From contig CAZOOF010000066.1 of NCBI GenBank assembly GCA_964581365.1, positions 1-8,306 of the forward strand: a DNA stretch of 8,306 bases. The letters are read 5' to 3'. The DNA is from JAITWN01 sp964581365. Its GTDB lineage: Bacteria; Pseudomonadota; Gammaproteobacteria; SZUA-140. Both the position numbers and the translations under genes were made by a program. Below are positions 1-7,292 of the stretch, one piece after another; positions within the stretch are counted from its first letter, which is position 1, and every line of letters starts with the position of its first letter. The notes under the pieces are model-generated. The model was not told the origin of the DNA. It saw only the letters and a list, made by a program, of their open reading frames with translations, and searched no databases.

Positions 1-621
1 ATGCTGCCCACCAACGGGGGCGAGGCGCTGGTGGTGATCGCCGCGATTCTGTTCGAGCTCACCCTGCCGCTGACGGCAGCCCAGGTGCTCTGGATCAATA
101 TGGTGACCTCCAGCACGCTGGGACTGGCTCTCGCCTTCGAGCCGGCCGAGCATGATGTGATGCGGCGGCGGCCGCGCCCCCCGGGCGAGGCGCTGCTCAG
201 CGGCTTTTTCGTCTGGCGGGTGGCGCTGATCTCGGTACTGATGATGACCGGCGCGCTCGGTCTGTTCCTGTGGGAGCTGGCCAACGGCACCGACGAAGCG
301 ACCGCGCGCACCATGGCAGTTAACGCGATCGTGTTGTGCGAGATGTTCTATCTATTGAACAGCCGCTACATCTTTGCTTCGGTACTCAATCGTGAGGGTC
401 TGCTGGGTAACCGATATGTCCTCGTGGCCATCGCCGCCTGCGTCCCGCTGCAGCTTCTGTTCACCTATTCGGATGCGATGCAGACGATCTTCCGCTCGGC
501 TGATCTGGCGCCGGGGGACTGGATCAAGGTCATATGTGCCGGGCTGCTGGTATTTGTCATCGCCGAACTGGAAAAATACGTCCTGCGGCGCAGTGGACGC
601 ATGCCCGCATCCCATCGCTGA
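1..621 (+). CDS. P-type cation-transporting ATPase, C-terminal membrane part (5' end outside window)
   Basis: This is the last 206 residues of a P2-type (PacL/SERCA-like) ATPase that moves a cation across the inner membrane using ATP. The reading frame is open from the first base, and the ATG at base 1 is an internal Met, not the start. The phosphorylation (DKTGT) and nucleotide-binding domains should lie upstream of the window. Visible are the LPTNGGEAL loop, the M6 segment with WINMVTSSTLGLALAFEP (31-48), an R-rich loop (55-59), and about four more hydrophobic helices (roughly 68-92, 104-120, 138-156, 174-192). It ends in a short basic tail. The M6 Asp of classical Ca2+ pumps (NxVTD) is Ser here, which many bacterial members of this branch seem to share, so the ion cannot be assigned. 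It is followed after 20 bases by a universal stress protein gene in the same direction, a likely operon. Confidence 0.9.
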   Translation: MLPTNGGEALVVIAAILFELTLPLTAAQVLWINMVTSSTLGLALAFEPAEHDVMRRRPRPPGEALLSGFFVWRVALISVLMMTGALGLFLWELANGTDEATARTMAVNAIVLCEMFYLLNSRYIFASVLNREGLLGNRYVLVAIAACVPLQLLFTYSDAMQTIFRSADLAPGDWIKVICAGLLVFVIAELEKYVLRRSGRMPASHR

Positions 622-641
622 ATCGCCGGAGACCACACTTC

Positions 642-1520
642 ATGAGCCGATCCGACAGCCTCGCGACACCGTCCCAGGTGCTTCTCTCCACCGATCTCAG
701 CGCCCGCTGCGACCGCGCGCTCGATCGCTCGGTGCAGCTCGCCAGAGAATGGGGCGCAACACTGACTGCGCTCAAGGTGATCGAGCAGCCGCAGTCGCCC
801 GATCATCTGCTCTCCTGGGCCGCCGGCGATGATGATTCGTCGAGAGTCACCATCGCCCACCAGCAACTCATGCACGACCTGCAGGGAAGCGGTGTTCAGG
901 CGGATCTGCGGCTGGGGCAGGGCGATGTCGCTGATGCGGTCGAGCGCCTGGCGAACGAAGTCGATGCCGGCCTGGTGGTAACCGGCATGGCGCGCAATGA
1001 AACGCTGGGACGGTTTCTGCTCGGAAGCACCGTCGAACGCCTGGCAGGCCGCCTGCGGCGCCCCCTGCTGGTGGTGCGCGACCGTGTCCGCGGACCATAT
1101 CGGCGTATCGTCGTCGCCACCGATTTCTCGGAGTCCGCGGCCGATGCCCTCCGGGCCGCGATCCGGCTGTTTCCCGAGCGCGAACTGGTGCTCTACCATG
1201 CCTACAAGCTGCCACTCGGCGGGCTTTCCATCCGTGATCCGCAGGACCATGGTGTCCCCGCCGGATTGCAGGAAGACTACGAGTCCTTTCTTACAAACCT
1301 CGATCTCAGCGCTGAGGTCCGCGAGCGCCTGCGGCTGGTCGTTGAGCACGGCGCCCTGGCGACGGTACTCACGCGCTATGTCCGCAACAATAATGTGGAA
1401 CTGGTGGTGATGGGCGCGCATGCGCGCGGCGGACTCATCGGCGCGCTGCTCGGCAGCACGGCCTCACGCCTGCTGCACTGGCTGCCCTGTGACACGCTGA
1501 TCGTGCTTGAGCCGGACTGA
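642..1520 (+). CDS. Tandem-domain universal stress protein (UspA family)
   Basis: A 292-residue cytosolic protein made of two UspA domains, about residues 10-147 and 152-290. Each opens with a strand ending in an Asp motif (STDLS 16-20; ATDFS 159-163). Each closes with a nucleotide-loop signature: GMARNETLGRFLLGST (115-130) and GAHARGGLIGALLGST (258-273). The canonical loop is G-x2-G-x9-G-S/T. The second Gly is Arg in the first copy and Ala in the second, while the final GS is kept in both, so ATP binding is plausible but unproven. The frame is open upstream, but the ATG at 642 was chosen because it follows the ATPase stop, has GGAG at 628-631, and places the first USP strand correctly. Tandem USPs of this kind are UspE-like in layout. 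Linkage to a cation ATPase suggests a role in ion or energy stress (inference). Confidence 0.9.
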   Translation: MSRSDSLATPSQVLLSTDLSARCDRALDRSVQLAREWGATLTALKVIEQPQSPDHLLSWAAGDDDSSRVTIAHQQLMHDLQGSGVQADLRLGQGDVADAVERLANEVDAGLVVTGMARNETLGRFLLGSTVERLAGRLRRPLLVVRDRVRGPYRRIVVATDFSESAADALRAAIRLFPERELVLYHAYKLPLGGLSIRDPQDHGVPAGLQEDYESFLTNLDLSAEVRERLRLVVEHGALATVLTRYVRNNNVELVVMGAHARGGLIGALLGSTASRLLHWLPCDTLIVLEPD

Positions 1521-1522
1521 GG

Positions 1523-1548
1523 GGGAGGGGCCGGTCGACGCCGCTCCC
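1523..1548. terminator. Hairpin between convergent usp and ybaL genes, possible bidirectional terminator
   Basis: GGGAGGGGC (1523-1531) can pair with GCCGCTCCC (1540-1548) in 8 of 9 positions, with one G-G mismatch and an 8-base loop containing GTCGAC. It sits exactly between the stop codons of two genes that face each other, 31 bases apart. Neither side has a T-run, so it is not a textbook intrinsic terminator. It could instead block read-through together with Rho or protect 3' ends. Confidence 0.4.
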
Positions 1549-1551
1549 TGA

Positions 1552-3279
1552 TCAGACCGGGTCAGGAGCGTTCGCCATGGCGGGAGCGAATCTATCGAGC
1601 ACATGCGCAGTCATGCCCTTGGCTAGCTCCTCTTCACCGAAGAACACCGTGCCGATGCCGTCTTTCTGCAGCAGTTGACTCTCATCCTCGCTGTGGGTAC
1701 GCAGCACGATCTCGATCGAAGGATTGAGCGTGCGCGCGGTGTCGGCCATTTGCCTCACGTTGAGCGGATCGGGCGTGGCGATGACCAGAAGCGCGGCGTC
1801 GGCGATATGAGCCTGCACCAGCACCATCGGATCGGCCGCGTTACCTGATACCGCAGCCACGCCGCGCTTGCGCAGGTCTTCCACCAGCTCGCGATTCTGC
1901 TCGGCGACCACATAGGGAATGCCGCGCTCATCCAGCGCCTGCGCGATACGCCGTCCGACCCGGCCATAGCCTACCAGCACCACCTGACCCTCGAGATACC
2001 GGCGTTCGGTGCTCATCGGCAGTTCCGCATAGGGATCCTGGCGGGCATCGAGACGGCGCGCCAATTCGGAACGCGCCAGGGCCCAGCGGCTGACCGGCGC
2101 GATCGATGCGAAAACGAAGGGATTCAGCGCAATCGAGATCAGCGCGCCAGCGAGGATCAGGCTCAGCCCTTCGGCCGGCATCAGACCAAGCGACAGGCCG
2201 AGCCCGGCGAGGATGAACGAGAACTCGCCGATCTGTGCCAGGGCGGCCGCCACCGTCATCGCGGTGTTGAGCGGATAACGGAAGGCGATGACCAGGCCGG
2301 CGGCGGCCAGCGATTTGCCGATGATGATGATCGCTACCACGCCGAGCACATGGAGCGGCTGCTCCACGAGCACCGATGGATCGAACAGCATGCCGACGGC
2401 GACGAAGAACAGCACCGCGAAGGCATCGCGCAGCGGAAGCGATTCCTCGGCTGCCCGGTGGCTGAACTCCGATTCGCGCATCATCATGCCGGCGAAGAAG
2501 GCGCCGAGGGCGAACGACACATGAAACAGCTGGGCGGCGCCGTAGGCAATGCTGATGGCGGCGGAAATGACGGCGAGCGCAAACAGCTCGCGTGATCCGG
2601 TACGAGCCACCTGCCACAGCAGCCAGGGCAGGACCCGGCGCCCGACGATGAGCATCAGCGCGATGAACGCCGCCACCTGGAGCAGCGTTAGCGAGATCGT
2701 CTGCCAGAGCGGAGCATTCTGCCCGGACGCCGGCGCGGCATCCGCCGGTGATCCGAGCACCCCGGCCAGCGGGGGCAGCAGCACCAGGCAAAGGATGGTG
2801 GCGAGATCCTCCACCACCAGCCAGCCGACCGCAATGCGGCCATTCATTGAGCTGAGAATGTTCCGTGCTTCGAGCGCTCGCAGCAGCACCACGGTGCTCG
2901 CGCAGGACAGCGACAGGCCGAAGACGAAGCCTTCGCTGACACTCCATCCCCAGGAAACGCACAAGGCGGTACCGAGCGCGGTCGCGAGTCCCATCTGCAC
3001 CACGGCGCCGGGGAGCGCGATGCGGCGAACAGACAGCAGATCATCCAGTGAGAAATGGAGCCCGACACCGAACATCAGCAGCATGACGCCGATTTCCGAA
3101 AGCTGAGCCGCGATCTGCGTATCGGCAACGAAGCCTGGTGTGCTGGGACCGATGATGATGCCCGCCAGCAGATAACCGACCAGTGCCGGCAATCGCAGCC
3201 GCTCGGCGATGAAGCCGAAGATGAGCGCCAGGCCAAAGCCGCCGGCGATCGTGGAGATCAGGGAGATGTTGTGTTCCAT
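1552..3279 (-). CDS. ybaL: YbaL-type CPA2 monovalent cation:proton antiporter with RCK domain
   Basis: This 575-residue inner-membrane protein closely resembles E. coli YbaL (about 558 residues) and more distantly KefB/KefC. The first ~390 residues form the Na+/H+-exchanger-like transport domain with many hydrophobic helices. Recognisable blocks are LVGYLLAGIIIGPSTPGF (33-50), MFGVGLHFS (69-77), the paired acidic residues E157-D158 in a helix, LPLRDAFAVLFFVAVGML (281-298), and AQIGEFSFILAGLG (348-361). After a linker, an RCK/TrkA-N domain begins at about 432 with the dinucleotide fingerprint GYGRVG (437-442). It probably exports K+ or another cation in exchange for H+, gated by NAD(H) or another ligand. 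A Kef-type role in electrophile defence is possible. The start was chosen because MEHNISLISTIAGG aligns with the YbaL N-terminus; no good ribosome binding site is visible before it. It converges on usp and diverges from the TatD-family gene. Confidence 0.93.
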   Translation of the reverse strand: MEHNISLISTIAGGFGLALIFGFIAERLRLPALVGYLLAGIIIGPSTPGFVADTQIAAQLSEIGVMLLMFGVGLHFSLDDLLSVRRIALPGAVVQMGLATALGTALCVSWGWSVSEGFVFGLSLSCASTVVLLRALEARNILSSMNGRIAVGWLVVEDLATILCLVLLPPLAGVLGSPADAAPASGQNAPLWQTISLTLLQVAAFIALMLIVGRRVLPWLLWQVARTGSRELFALAVISAAISIAYGAAQLFHVSFALGAFFAGMMMRESEFSHRAAEESLPLRDAFAVLFFVAVGMLFDPSVLVEQPLHVLGVVAIIIIGKSLAAAGLVIAFRYPLNTAMTVAAALAQIGEFSFILAGLGLSLGLMPAEGLSLILAGALISIALNPFVFASIAPVSRWALARSELARRLDARQDPYAELPMSTERRYLEGQVVLVGYGRVGRRIAQALDERGIPYVVAEQNRELVEDLRKRGVAAVSGNAADPMVLVQAHIADAALLVIATPDPLNVRQMADTARTLNPSIEIVLRTHSEDESQLLQKDGIGTVFFGEEELAKGMTAHVLDRFAPAMANAPDPV

Positions 3280-3383
3280 CGGACGAGGAAGCCGCGTGCC
3301 TGTTCTGCTGTCGAAACCACACTTTGTGCGGAGAGCCGTCCGCCAAGGCGCCCCGCTGGATGCGGCGAGTCGGAAAGGCGATG

Positions 3384-3413
3384 ATTTTCAATGGATTTGA
3401 CCTTTGCAGTCAA
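3384..3413 (-). promoter_or_regulatory. Candidate sigma-70 promoter for ybaL
   Basis: On the minus strand, TTGACT (3413-3408) is separated by 18 bases from GAAAAT (3389-3384), which matches TATAAT at four positions. It would give a leader of roughly 100 bases before the ybaL start. The -35 box lies inside the dyad shared with the opposite promoter. Sequence match only; the -10 box is weak. Confidence 0.35.
3397..3413. repeat. Inverted repeat TTGAC-N7-GTCAA, possible operator
   Basis: TTGAC (3397-3401) and GTCAA (3409-3413) form a perfect 5-bp dyad with a 7-base centre. Each arm supplies the -35 hexamer of one of two divergent promoter candidates. The dyad may therefore reflect only promoter overlap, or be a binding site for a dimeric regulator controlling both genes. 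No regulator can be named. Confidence 0.4.
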
Positions 3414-3426
3414 GAAAAAATAGACT
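3397..3426 (+). promoter_or_regulatory. Candidate sigma-70 promoter for the TatD-family gene
   Basis: TTGACC (3397-3402) is followed after 18 bases by TAGACT (3421-3426), four of six matches to TATAAT. Transcription would begin near 3433, about 60 bases before the GTG start at 3494. It is the best promoter-like match in the divergent region and lies in its AT-rich part. It overlaps the opposite ybaL candidate. Confidence 0.4.
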
Positions 3427-3493
3427 CTCTCGACACATCGGAAAGGGAGAAAGCCGTGAGGCACGAGGCACTGGTGCGGCGTGGTATTCAGCC

Positions 3494-4288
3494 GTGCTGA
3501 TCGATTCACACTGTCATCTCGACCTGCTCGCCGCCACCGCCGCGGAATTCACGCCGGAAGCGGTGATCGCCGAGGCGCATTCGCTCGGCGTCACCGGGAT
3601 GCTGTGCGTGTCGGTCAATCTGGAGGCGTTTCCTGCCATGCTTTCGCTGGTCGAAAGCCTGGACGGCGTCTGGGCCTCGGTCGGCGTGCACCCCAATGAG
3701 CAGGAGGGACGCGATCCCAGCACGGACGAACTGATCGAGCTCGCCGCCAGCAGCCCGCGGATCGTTGCCATCGGGGAAACCGGGCTGGACACCTTCCGGA
3801 GTTCGGGCGACCTCGGATGGCAGCATGATCGCTTCCGGCGCCACATTCAGGCGGCACGCGCGACCGGTCTGCCGCTCATCATCCACATGCGCGACGCCGG
3901 CGAGGACACGCTGCGCATCCTGCGCGAAGAGCGGGCGGAGGAGGTGGGCGGCGTGCTGCACTGCTTCACTGGCACCGAGGCCACCGCGCGCGCCGCGCTC
4001 GAGCTGGGTTTCTATGTTTCCTTTTCCGGCATCGTCACCTTCGGCAGCGCCAAGGAGCTGCGGCAGGTGGCGGCGGTGCTGCCCGAGGACCGGATTCTGG
4101 TGGAAACCGATTCACCCTGGCTGGCGCCGGTTCCGCATCGCGGTGCGACCAATCGTCCGGGCTACACTCGCTACGTCGCCGAGCGCATCGCGGAACTGCG
4201 AGGAGTTTCGCTGGAACACCTGGCTCAGGCAACGACCCGTAACTTCCACCGTCTATTCCACAAGACGTCGTCGAATCCCGGCGCCTGA
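3494..4288 (+). CDS. ycfH: TatD-family metal-dependent hydrolase (YcfH-like)
   Basis: A 264-residue cytosolic TIM-barrel enzyme of the TatD family, whose members are DNases or phosphoesterases using divalent metals. Metal ligands are all visible: H6 and H8 in DSHCHLD, E95 in GETGLD, H131 in IIHMRDA, H156 in GVLHCFTG, and D206 in ETDSPWLAP. The barrel end NRPGYTRYVAERIAELRGV and the ATTRNFHRLF tail are typical. It resembles E. coli YcfH more than TatD, which starts differently. The GTG at 3494 was chosen because it gives the conserved opening (V/M)LIDSHCHLD and the family length. The frame stays open up to a TTG at 3404, which would add 30 unconserved residues. No strong ribosome binding site precedes the GTG. 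In many gammaproteobacteria this gene sits near tmk-holB; here it stands alone, divergent from ybaL and convergent with the PLP enzyme. Exact substrate is unknown. Confidence 0.92.
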   Translation: MLIDSHCHLDLLAATAAEFTPEAVIAEAHSLGVTGMLCVSVNLEAFPAMLSLVESLDGVWASVGVHPNEQEGRDPSTDELIELAASSPRIVAIGETGLDTFRSSGDLGWQHDRFRRHIQAARATGLPLIIHMRDAGEDTLRILREERAEEVGGVLHCFTGTEATARAALELGFYVSFSGIVTFGSAKELRQVAAVLPEDRILVETDSPWLAPVPHRGATNRPGYTRYVAERIAELRGVSLEHLAQATTRNFHRLFHKTSSNPGA

Positions 4289-4292
4289 CCAG

Positions 4293-4305
4293 CCGTCACA
4301 GACGG
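4293..4305. terminator. Short hairpin across the convergent gene ends
   Basis: CCGTC (4293-4297), a three-base loop, then GACGG (4301-4305) form a compact stem that can be extended by one G-T pair. It starts in the 7-base gap between the hydrolase and transferase stop codons and includes the transferase stop. There is no T-run, so an intrinsic terminator is doubtful, but the position fits a structure at the end of both transcripts. Confidence 0.3.
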
Positions 4306-5417
4306 TCGGCCAGTTCGACTGCGCGCTCGAGATGTTCGAGTCGGGTGTGGAAATGCGGCGAGAAGCGGATGCCACCGCCGCGTGGCGCGCACAGCACGCC
4401 CTGTTCCAGCAGTGCCTGGTGCAGAATCTTCGGATCGCGGTCGGGACGGCGGAAGACGACGATGCCCGATCGGCGGCGGGTATCGGGATGGCTGGCCAGT
4501 TCGAGCCGCTTCGAGCCCGCGACCAAATCCCGTAAGCGATCGGCGTTGGCGAGGACGCTCCGTTCCACCTTGTCCATGCCTGCCTCCAGCAACAGCGACA
4601 GACTGGCATCGAGCCCGCAGATTCCGAGCATATTGGGGCTGCCGCACTCGAAACGGCGCCCATCTCTCGCCACCGTCCAGTCACGCCGCTCGAAATCGCC
4701 GCGCTCTTCGATCATGTGCCAGCCGTACTCATGCAATTGCAACCGTTCGCGCAGGGCAGGCGTGGTGTAGAAGAGAGCGATCCCTTCAGGCGCCAGCATC
4801 CATTTGTGTCCGTCGGCGACCAGCGCATCGGCGCCGATGGCGTGCACATCGATGCGCAATGCGCCGACGCTCTGAATCGCATCGACACAAAAGACGATGC
4901 CGTGCCGGCGACAGAACGATCCGATCCGGGCCAGGTCCATCCGCAGGCCGCTGGCATACTGCACCGAGCTGACCGCGATGACGCGCGTGCGCTCATCGAC
5001 CAGGGCAAAGAGCGCGGCTTCGGGATCGTCCGCATCCAGGCATGCCTCTCGCACCTCCACCCCGCGCGGCTTCAGCGATTCCCAGGCGATGCGATTGGAT
5101 GGAAACTCCTCGCTGGTGATGACGACATTATCGCCGTGTGACCAGCGCAGCCCATGGGCGGCCATGGAGAGACCTTCCGAGGTGTTCTTGAGCAGCGCGA
5201 TATCGGCGGGACTGGCATGGAGCAGTTCACCCGCCCTGCGGCGCAGCGATGCTTCCATCTCCAGCCAGCGCGGATAGGCCAGGGATCCCTGACGGTGGTT
5301 TTCGTCTGCGAAGGCGCAGATGGCCGCTGCCGTGCGCGCGGGCCACGGCCCGACGCCGGCATGATTCAACTGGATGATGGGGGAGTCGGGGAACTCCCGG
5401 TCGATGAGATCCTGCAT
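4296..5417 (-). CDS. Class V PLP-dependent aminotransferase/lyase-like enzyme, substrate unknown
   Basis: A 373-residue cytosolic fold-type I PLP enzyme of the class V family (NifS/CsdA, isopenicillin-N-epimerase-like branch). The opening IQLNHAGVGPWP (15-26), the cofactor phosphate loop NTSEGL (78-83), VDAIQSVGAL (178-187) with D179 for the pyridine nitrogen, and DGHKWMLAPEG (202-212) with Schiff-base K205 are clear. RFSPHFHT (351-358) carries the probable carboxylate-binding R351. The longer C-terminal loop with the GHHC-type catalytic Cys of SufS/CsdA is not seen, so cysteine desulfurase activity is unlikely (inference). C343 is the nearest Cys. The start ATG lies 4 bases after the kinase stop, and GAGG (5423-5420) overlaps that stop, implying translational coupling. 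It is the last gene of the regulator-kinase-enzyme operon. It could be a transaminase, racemase-like epimerase or lyase; the sequence does not decide. Confidence 0.88.
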   Translation of the reverse strand: MQDLIDREFPDSPIIQLNHAGVGPWPARTAAAICAFADENHRQGSLAYPRWLEMEASLRRRAGELLHASPADIALLKNTSEGLSMAAHGLRWSHGDNVVITSEEFPSNRIAWESLKPRGVEVREACLDADDPEAALFALVDERTRVIAVSSVQYASGLRMDLARIGSFCRRHGIVFCVDAIQSVGALRIDVHAIGADALVADGHKWMLAPEGIALFYTTPALRERLQLHEYGWHMIEERGDFERRDWTVARDGRRFECGSPNMLGICGLDASLSLLLEAGMDKVERSVLANADRLRDLVAGSKRLELASHPDTRRRSGIVVFRRPDRDPKILHQALLEQGVLCAPRGGGIRFSPHFHTRLEHLERAVELADRL

Positions 5418-5421
5418 CGCC

Positions 5422-7287
5422 TCATTGTAGCGTGGCAGCCTGATCCTCGGTTGCCCGATCCGGAGTCTCGGTCACTGCGACCGCTTCGATATGCGCGATC
5501 AGGGCAAGCAGCGCGCGCGATACCGCTCCGGGCGCGCTGCTCCTGCGGCAAAGCCGCTCGAGATCCGCCGTCGCCTGTTCGAGATCCTGCAGTCCGAAGT
5601 ACCCGGCAATGCCCCGGAGCTCATGAGTGAGGTCCGTCAGATCGCCATCCACCCCGTCCCCCGCTGCAGCGGCGATGCGGCGTCTGAGCTCGAGCAGCTG
5701 TGCTTTCAGCGGTTCCCGCAGAGGGGGCGGCACTGTCGGACCAAAGCAGGGCGAGGGCGGCGCTGCGCCCCCTTCCTGCGCGATCAGTTCACGAATGACG
5801 GCCAGCAGCCGATCGGCACTCATGGGCTTGGAGAGCCAGACATCCACCGCCGAAGCATGGTCGGCATCCTGGCCCGCGGTGCCGGGATCCGCGCTCAGGA
5901 TGATGATCGGGAAATGCCGCCGTGAGATCCGTCGCAGACGCCGCGCGGCCTCATCCCCGCGCATGTCGGGAAGCCTGAAATCGAGAATCGCAAGCTCGTA
6001 ATCCTGGGCGCGAGCATGGCGCAGCATGGCTGCCGCATTGGAAGTCGGTGTAACCGAGGCGCCGGCATTCCCCAGAATGTGAGTCAGCAGCTCCCGACCA
6101 AAGGTGTTGTCCTCCGCGACGAGAACCCGCAGTCCCCGCAGTCCCGGTGATGCGGCCCGGGGACGCGCTGGAGCGCGGACGAGCGGCCTGGTCACGGGCT
6201 TGCGATCCATATCCCGGGCGGCTTCCTCCTCCGGTACACGAAGCGGATGAGTGAACCAGAACGTGGAGCCTTCGCCAGGGACGCTGTCCACGCCCAGCTT
6301 TCCGCCCCAGCTCTCGACCAGCTGTGCCACGATCGCCAGGCCGAGACCGCTGCCGCCGAAGCGCCGGGAGATCGATTCATCCGCCTGCCGGAAGCGATCG
6401 AAGATGCGGGCCAAAGCCTCCGGCTCGATACCGATACCGGTGTCGCTGACTCGCACCTCGAGCTCTCCGCTGCTCTGATCGACGCCGGCGCGCAAGCTCA
6501 GCGAGACGCTGACTCTGCCTTCCGCGGTGAAACGGATGGCGTTGGCGATCAGATTGAGCAGCACCTGACGGAAGTGCAGCGGATCCCCCTGCAACCGTGC
6601 CGGCACTGCATCATCCACGCGACCCTCGAGCTGCAGGCCGCTCTTGCGCGCCTGAGCGGTGAGGATCGCCAGAGCGTCGTCCAGCAGCGTTCGCGGTTCG
6701 ATGACTCCGGCTTGTTCGGCTTTGACCGCGGCGGCATCGGTCACAGCCGGCCGGGCGCGGGGCAGCGCCTCATCGATCAGCGCGAGAATCTGCCGTGATG
6801 CCCGCTCGATGATGCCCGCGTGATTGCCATGCTCCGGCCGCAGACCGCTCTCACGCATCAGTTCCACATGACCGAGTACCGCAGCCACGGGCGTACGGAT
6901 CTCATGCGTCAGATCCGCGAGCAGACGCTCGCGCTCGGCGAGAGCCCTGCGCAGTGCCCCGCATTCCCCGTGCCGGCATTGTGTCGAATCTTCAGGCTCA
7001 GAGAGCGATTCCCCCGCGAGTTCTGCGCTTGTCTGCGGCCGCTCCGGCGTGCCGGCGACAGCGCCCATGCGCTTGCTGATCCGGCGGACGAGAATGAACG
7101 CCAGCCCGGAAGCGAGCAGGGCGGTCGCCAGCAGTGGCAAACGGGGGCCCGGAACCGCGGAATTTCCGACGACCCAGGGATAGACGCTGGCCGCGGCGGG
7201 AAGCAAGGGCAGGGCAACCAGCGCCCATAACCGGGAGCGGATCGTGCGGTCCGGGGATCTGGGCTGATCCTTGTTTCCGGAAACCAT
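5422..7287 (-). CDS. Hybrid sensor histidine kinase with receiver and HPt domains (BarA/GacS-like layout)
   Basis: A 621-residue inner-membrane kinase. Two hydrophobic helices (about 19-40 and 48-68) are joined by only some 7 residues, so there is almost no periplasmic sensor. A linker (70-115) contains CRHGEC (104-109). HisKA follows with LTHEIRTP (126-133) and phospho-acceptor H128. HATPase_c shows the N box ending at N249, DTGIGI (282-287), the F box IFDRFRQAD (295-303) and GGSGLGL (311-317). The receiver (about 386-503) has E392-D393, phospho-acceptor D436, S465 and K487. The HPt domain carries H555 in LTHELRGIAGYFGL. All relay residues are present, so phosphate can pass H128 to D436 to H555 and then to a separate regulator, most likely the one encoded just upstream. 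The ATG lies 5 bases after the regulator stop and has no strong ribosome binding site, fitting coupled translation. HAMP and PAS domains are not apparent. The signal is unknown. Confidence 0.93.
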   Translation of the reverse strand: MVSGNKDQPRSPDRTIRSRLWALVALPLLPAAASVYPWVVGNSAVPGPRLPLLATALLASGLAFILVRRISKRMGAVAGTPERPQTSAELAGESLSEPEDSTQCRHGECGALRRALAERERLLADLTHEIRTPVAAVLGHVELMRESGLRPEHGNHAGIIERASRQILALIDEALPRARPAVTDAAAVKAEQAGVIEPRTLLDDALAILTAQARKSGLQLEGRVDDAVPARLQGDPLHFRQVLLNLIANAIRFTAEGRVSVSLSLRAGVDQSSGELEVRVSDTGIGIEPEALARIFDRFRQADESISRRFGGSGLGLAIVAQLVESWGGKLGVDSVPGEGSTFWFTHPLRVPEEEAARDMDRKPVTRPLVRAPARPRAASPGLRGLRVLVAEDNTFGRELLTHILGNAGASVTPTSNAAAMLRHARAQDYELAILDFRLPDMRGDEAARRLRRISRRHFPIIILSADPGTAGQDADHASAVDVWLSKPMSADRLLAVIRELIAQEGGAAPPSPCFGPTVPPPLREPLKAQLLELRRRIAAAAGDGVDGDLTDLTHELRGIAGYFGLQDLEQATADLERLCRRSSAPGAVSRALLALIAHIEAVAVTETPDRATEDQAATLQ

Positions 7288-7292
7288 TTTCG

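Noticed and set aside
465..1421. 318-codon open frame on the minus strand opposite the universal stress protein
   Set aside because: It lies antisense to a clearly recognisable two-domain USP, shows no known motif, and long antisense frames are expected in GC-rich genes.
1928..2962. 344-codon minus-strand frame inside ybaL
   Set aside because: Same strand but another frame of ybaL; its product is Arg/Ala-rich without motifs, typical of a shifted GC-rich gene.
633..3323. CCACACTT occurring before the usp start (633-640) and again in the ybaL upstream region
   Set aside because: Two copies of an 8-base word in different contexts and positions are not enough to suggest a shared site.
3404..3493. 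N-terminal extension of the TatD-family protein from a TTG start
   Set aside because: The extra 30 residues do not resemble the family, would overlap the candidate promoter, and the GTG at 3494 gives the conserved DSHCHLD opening.
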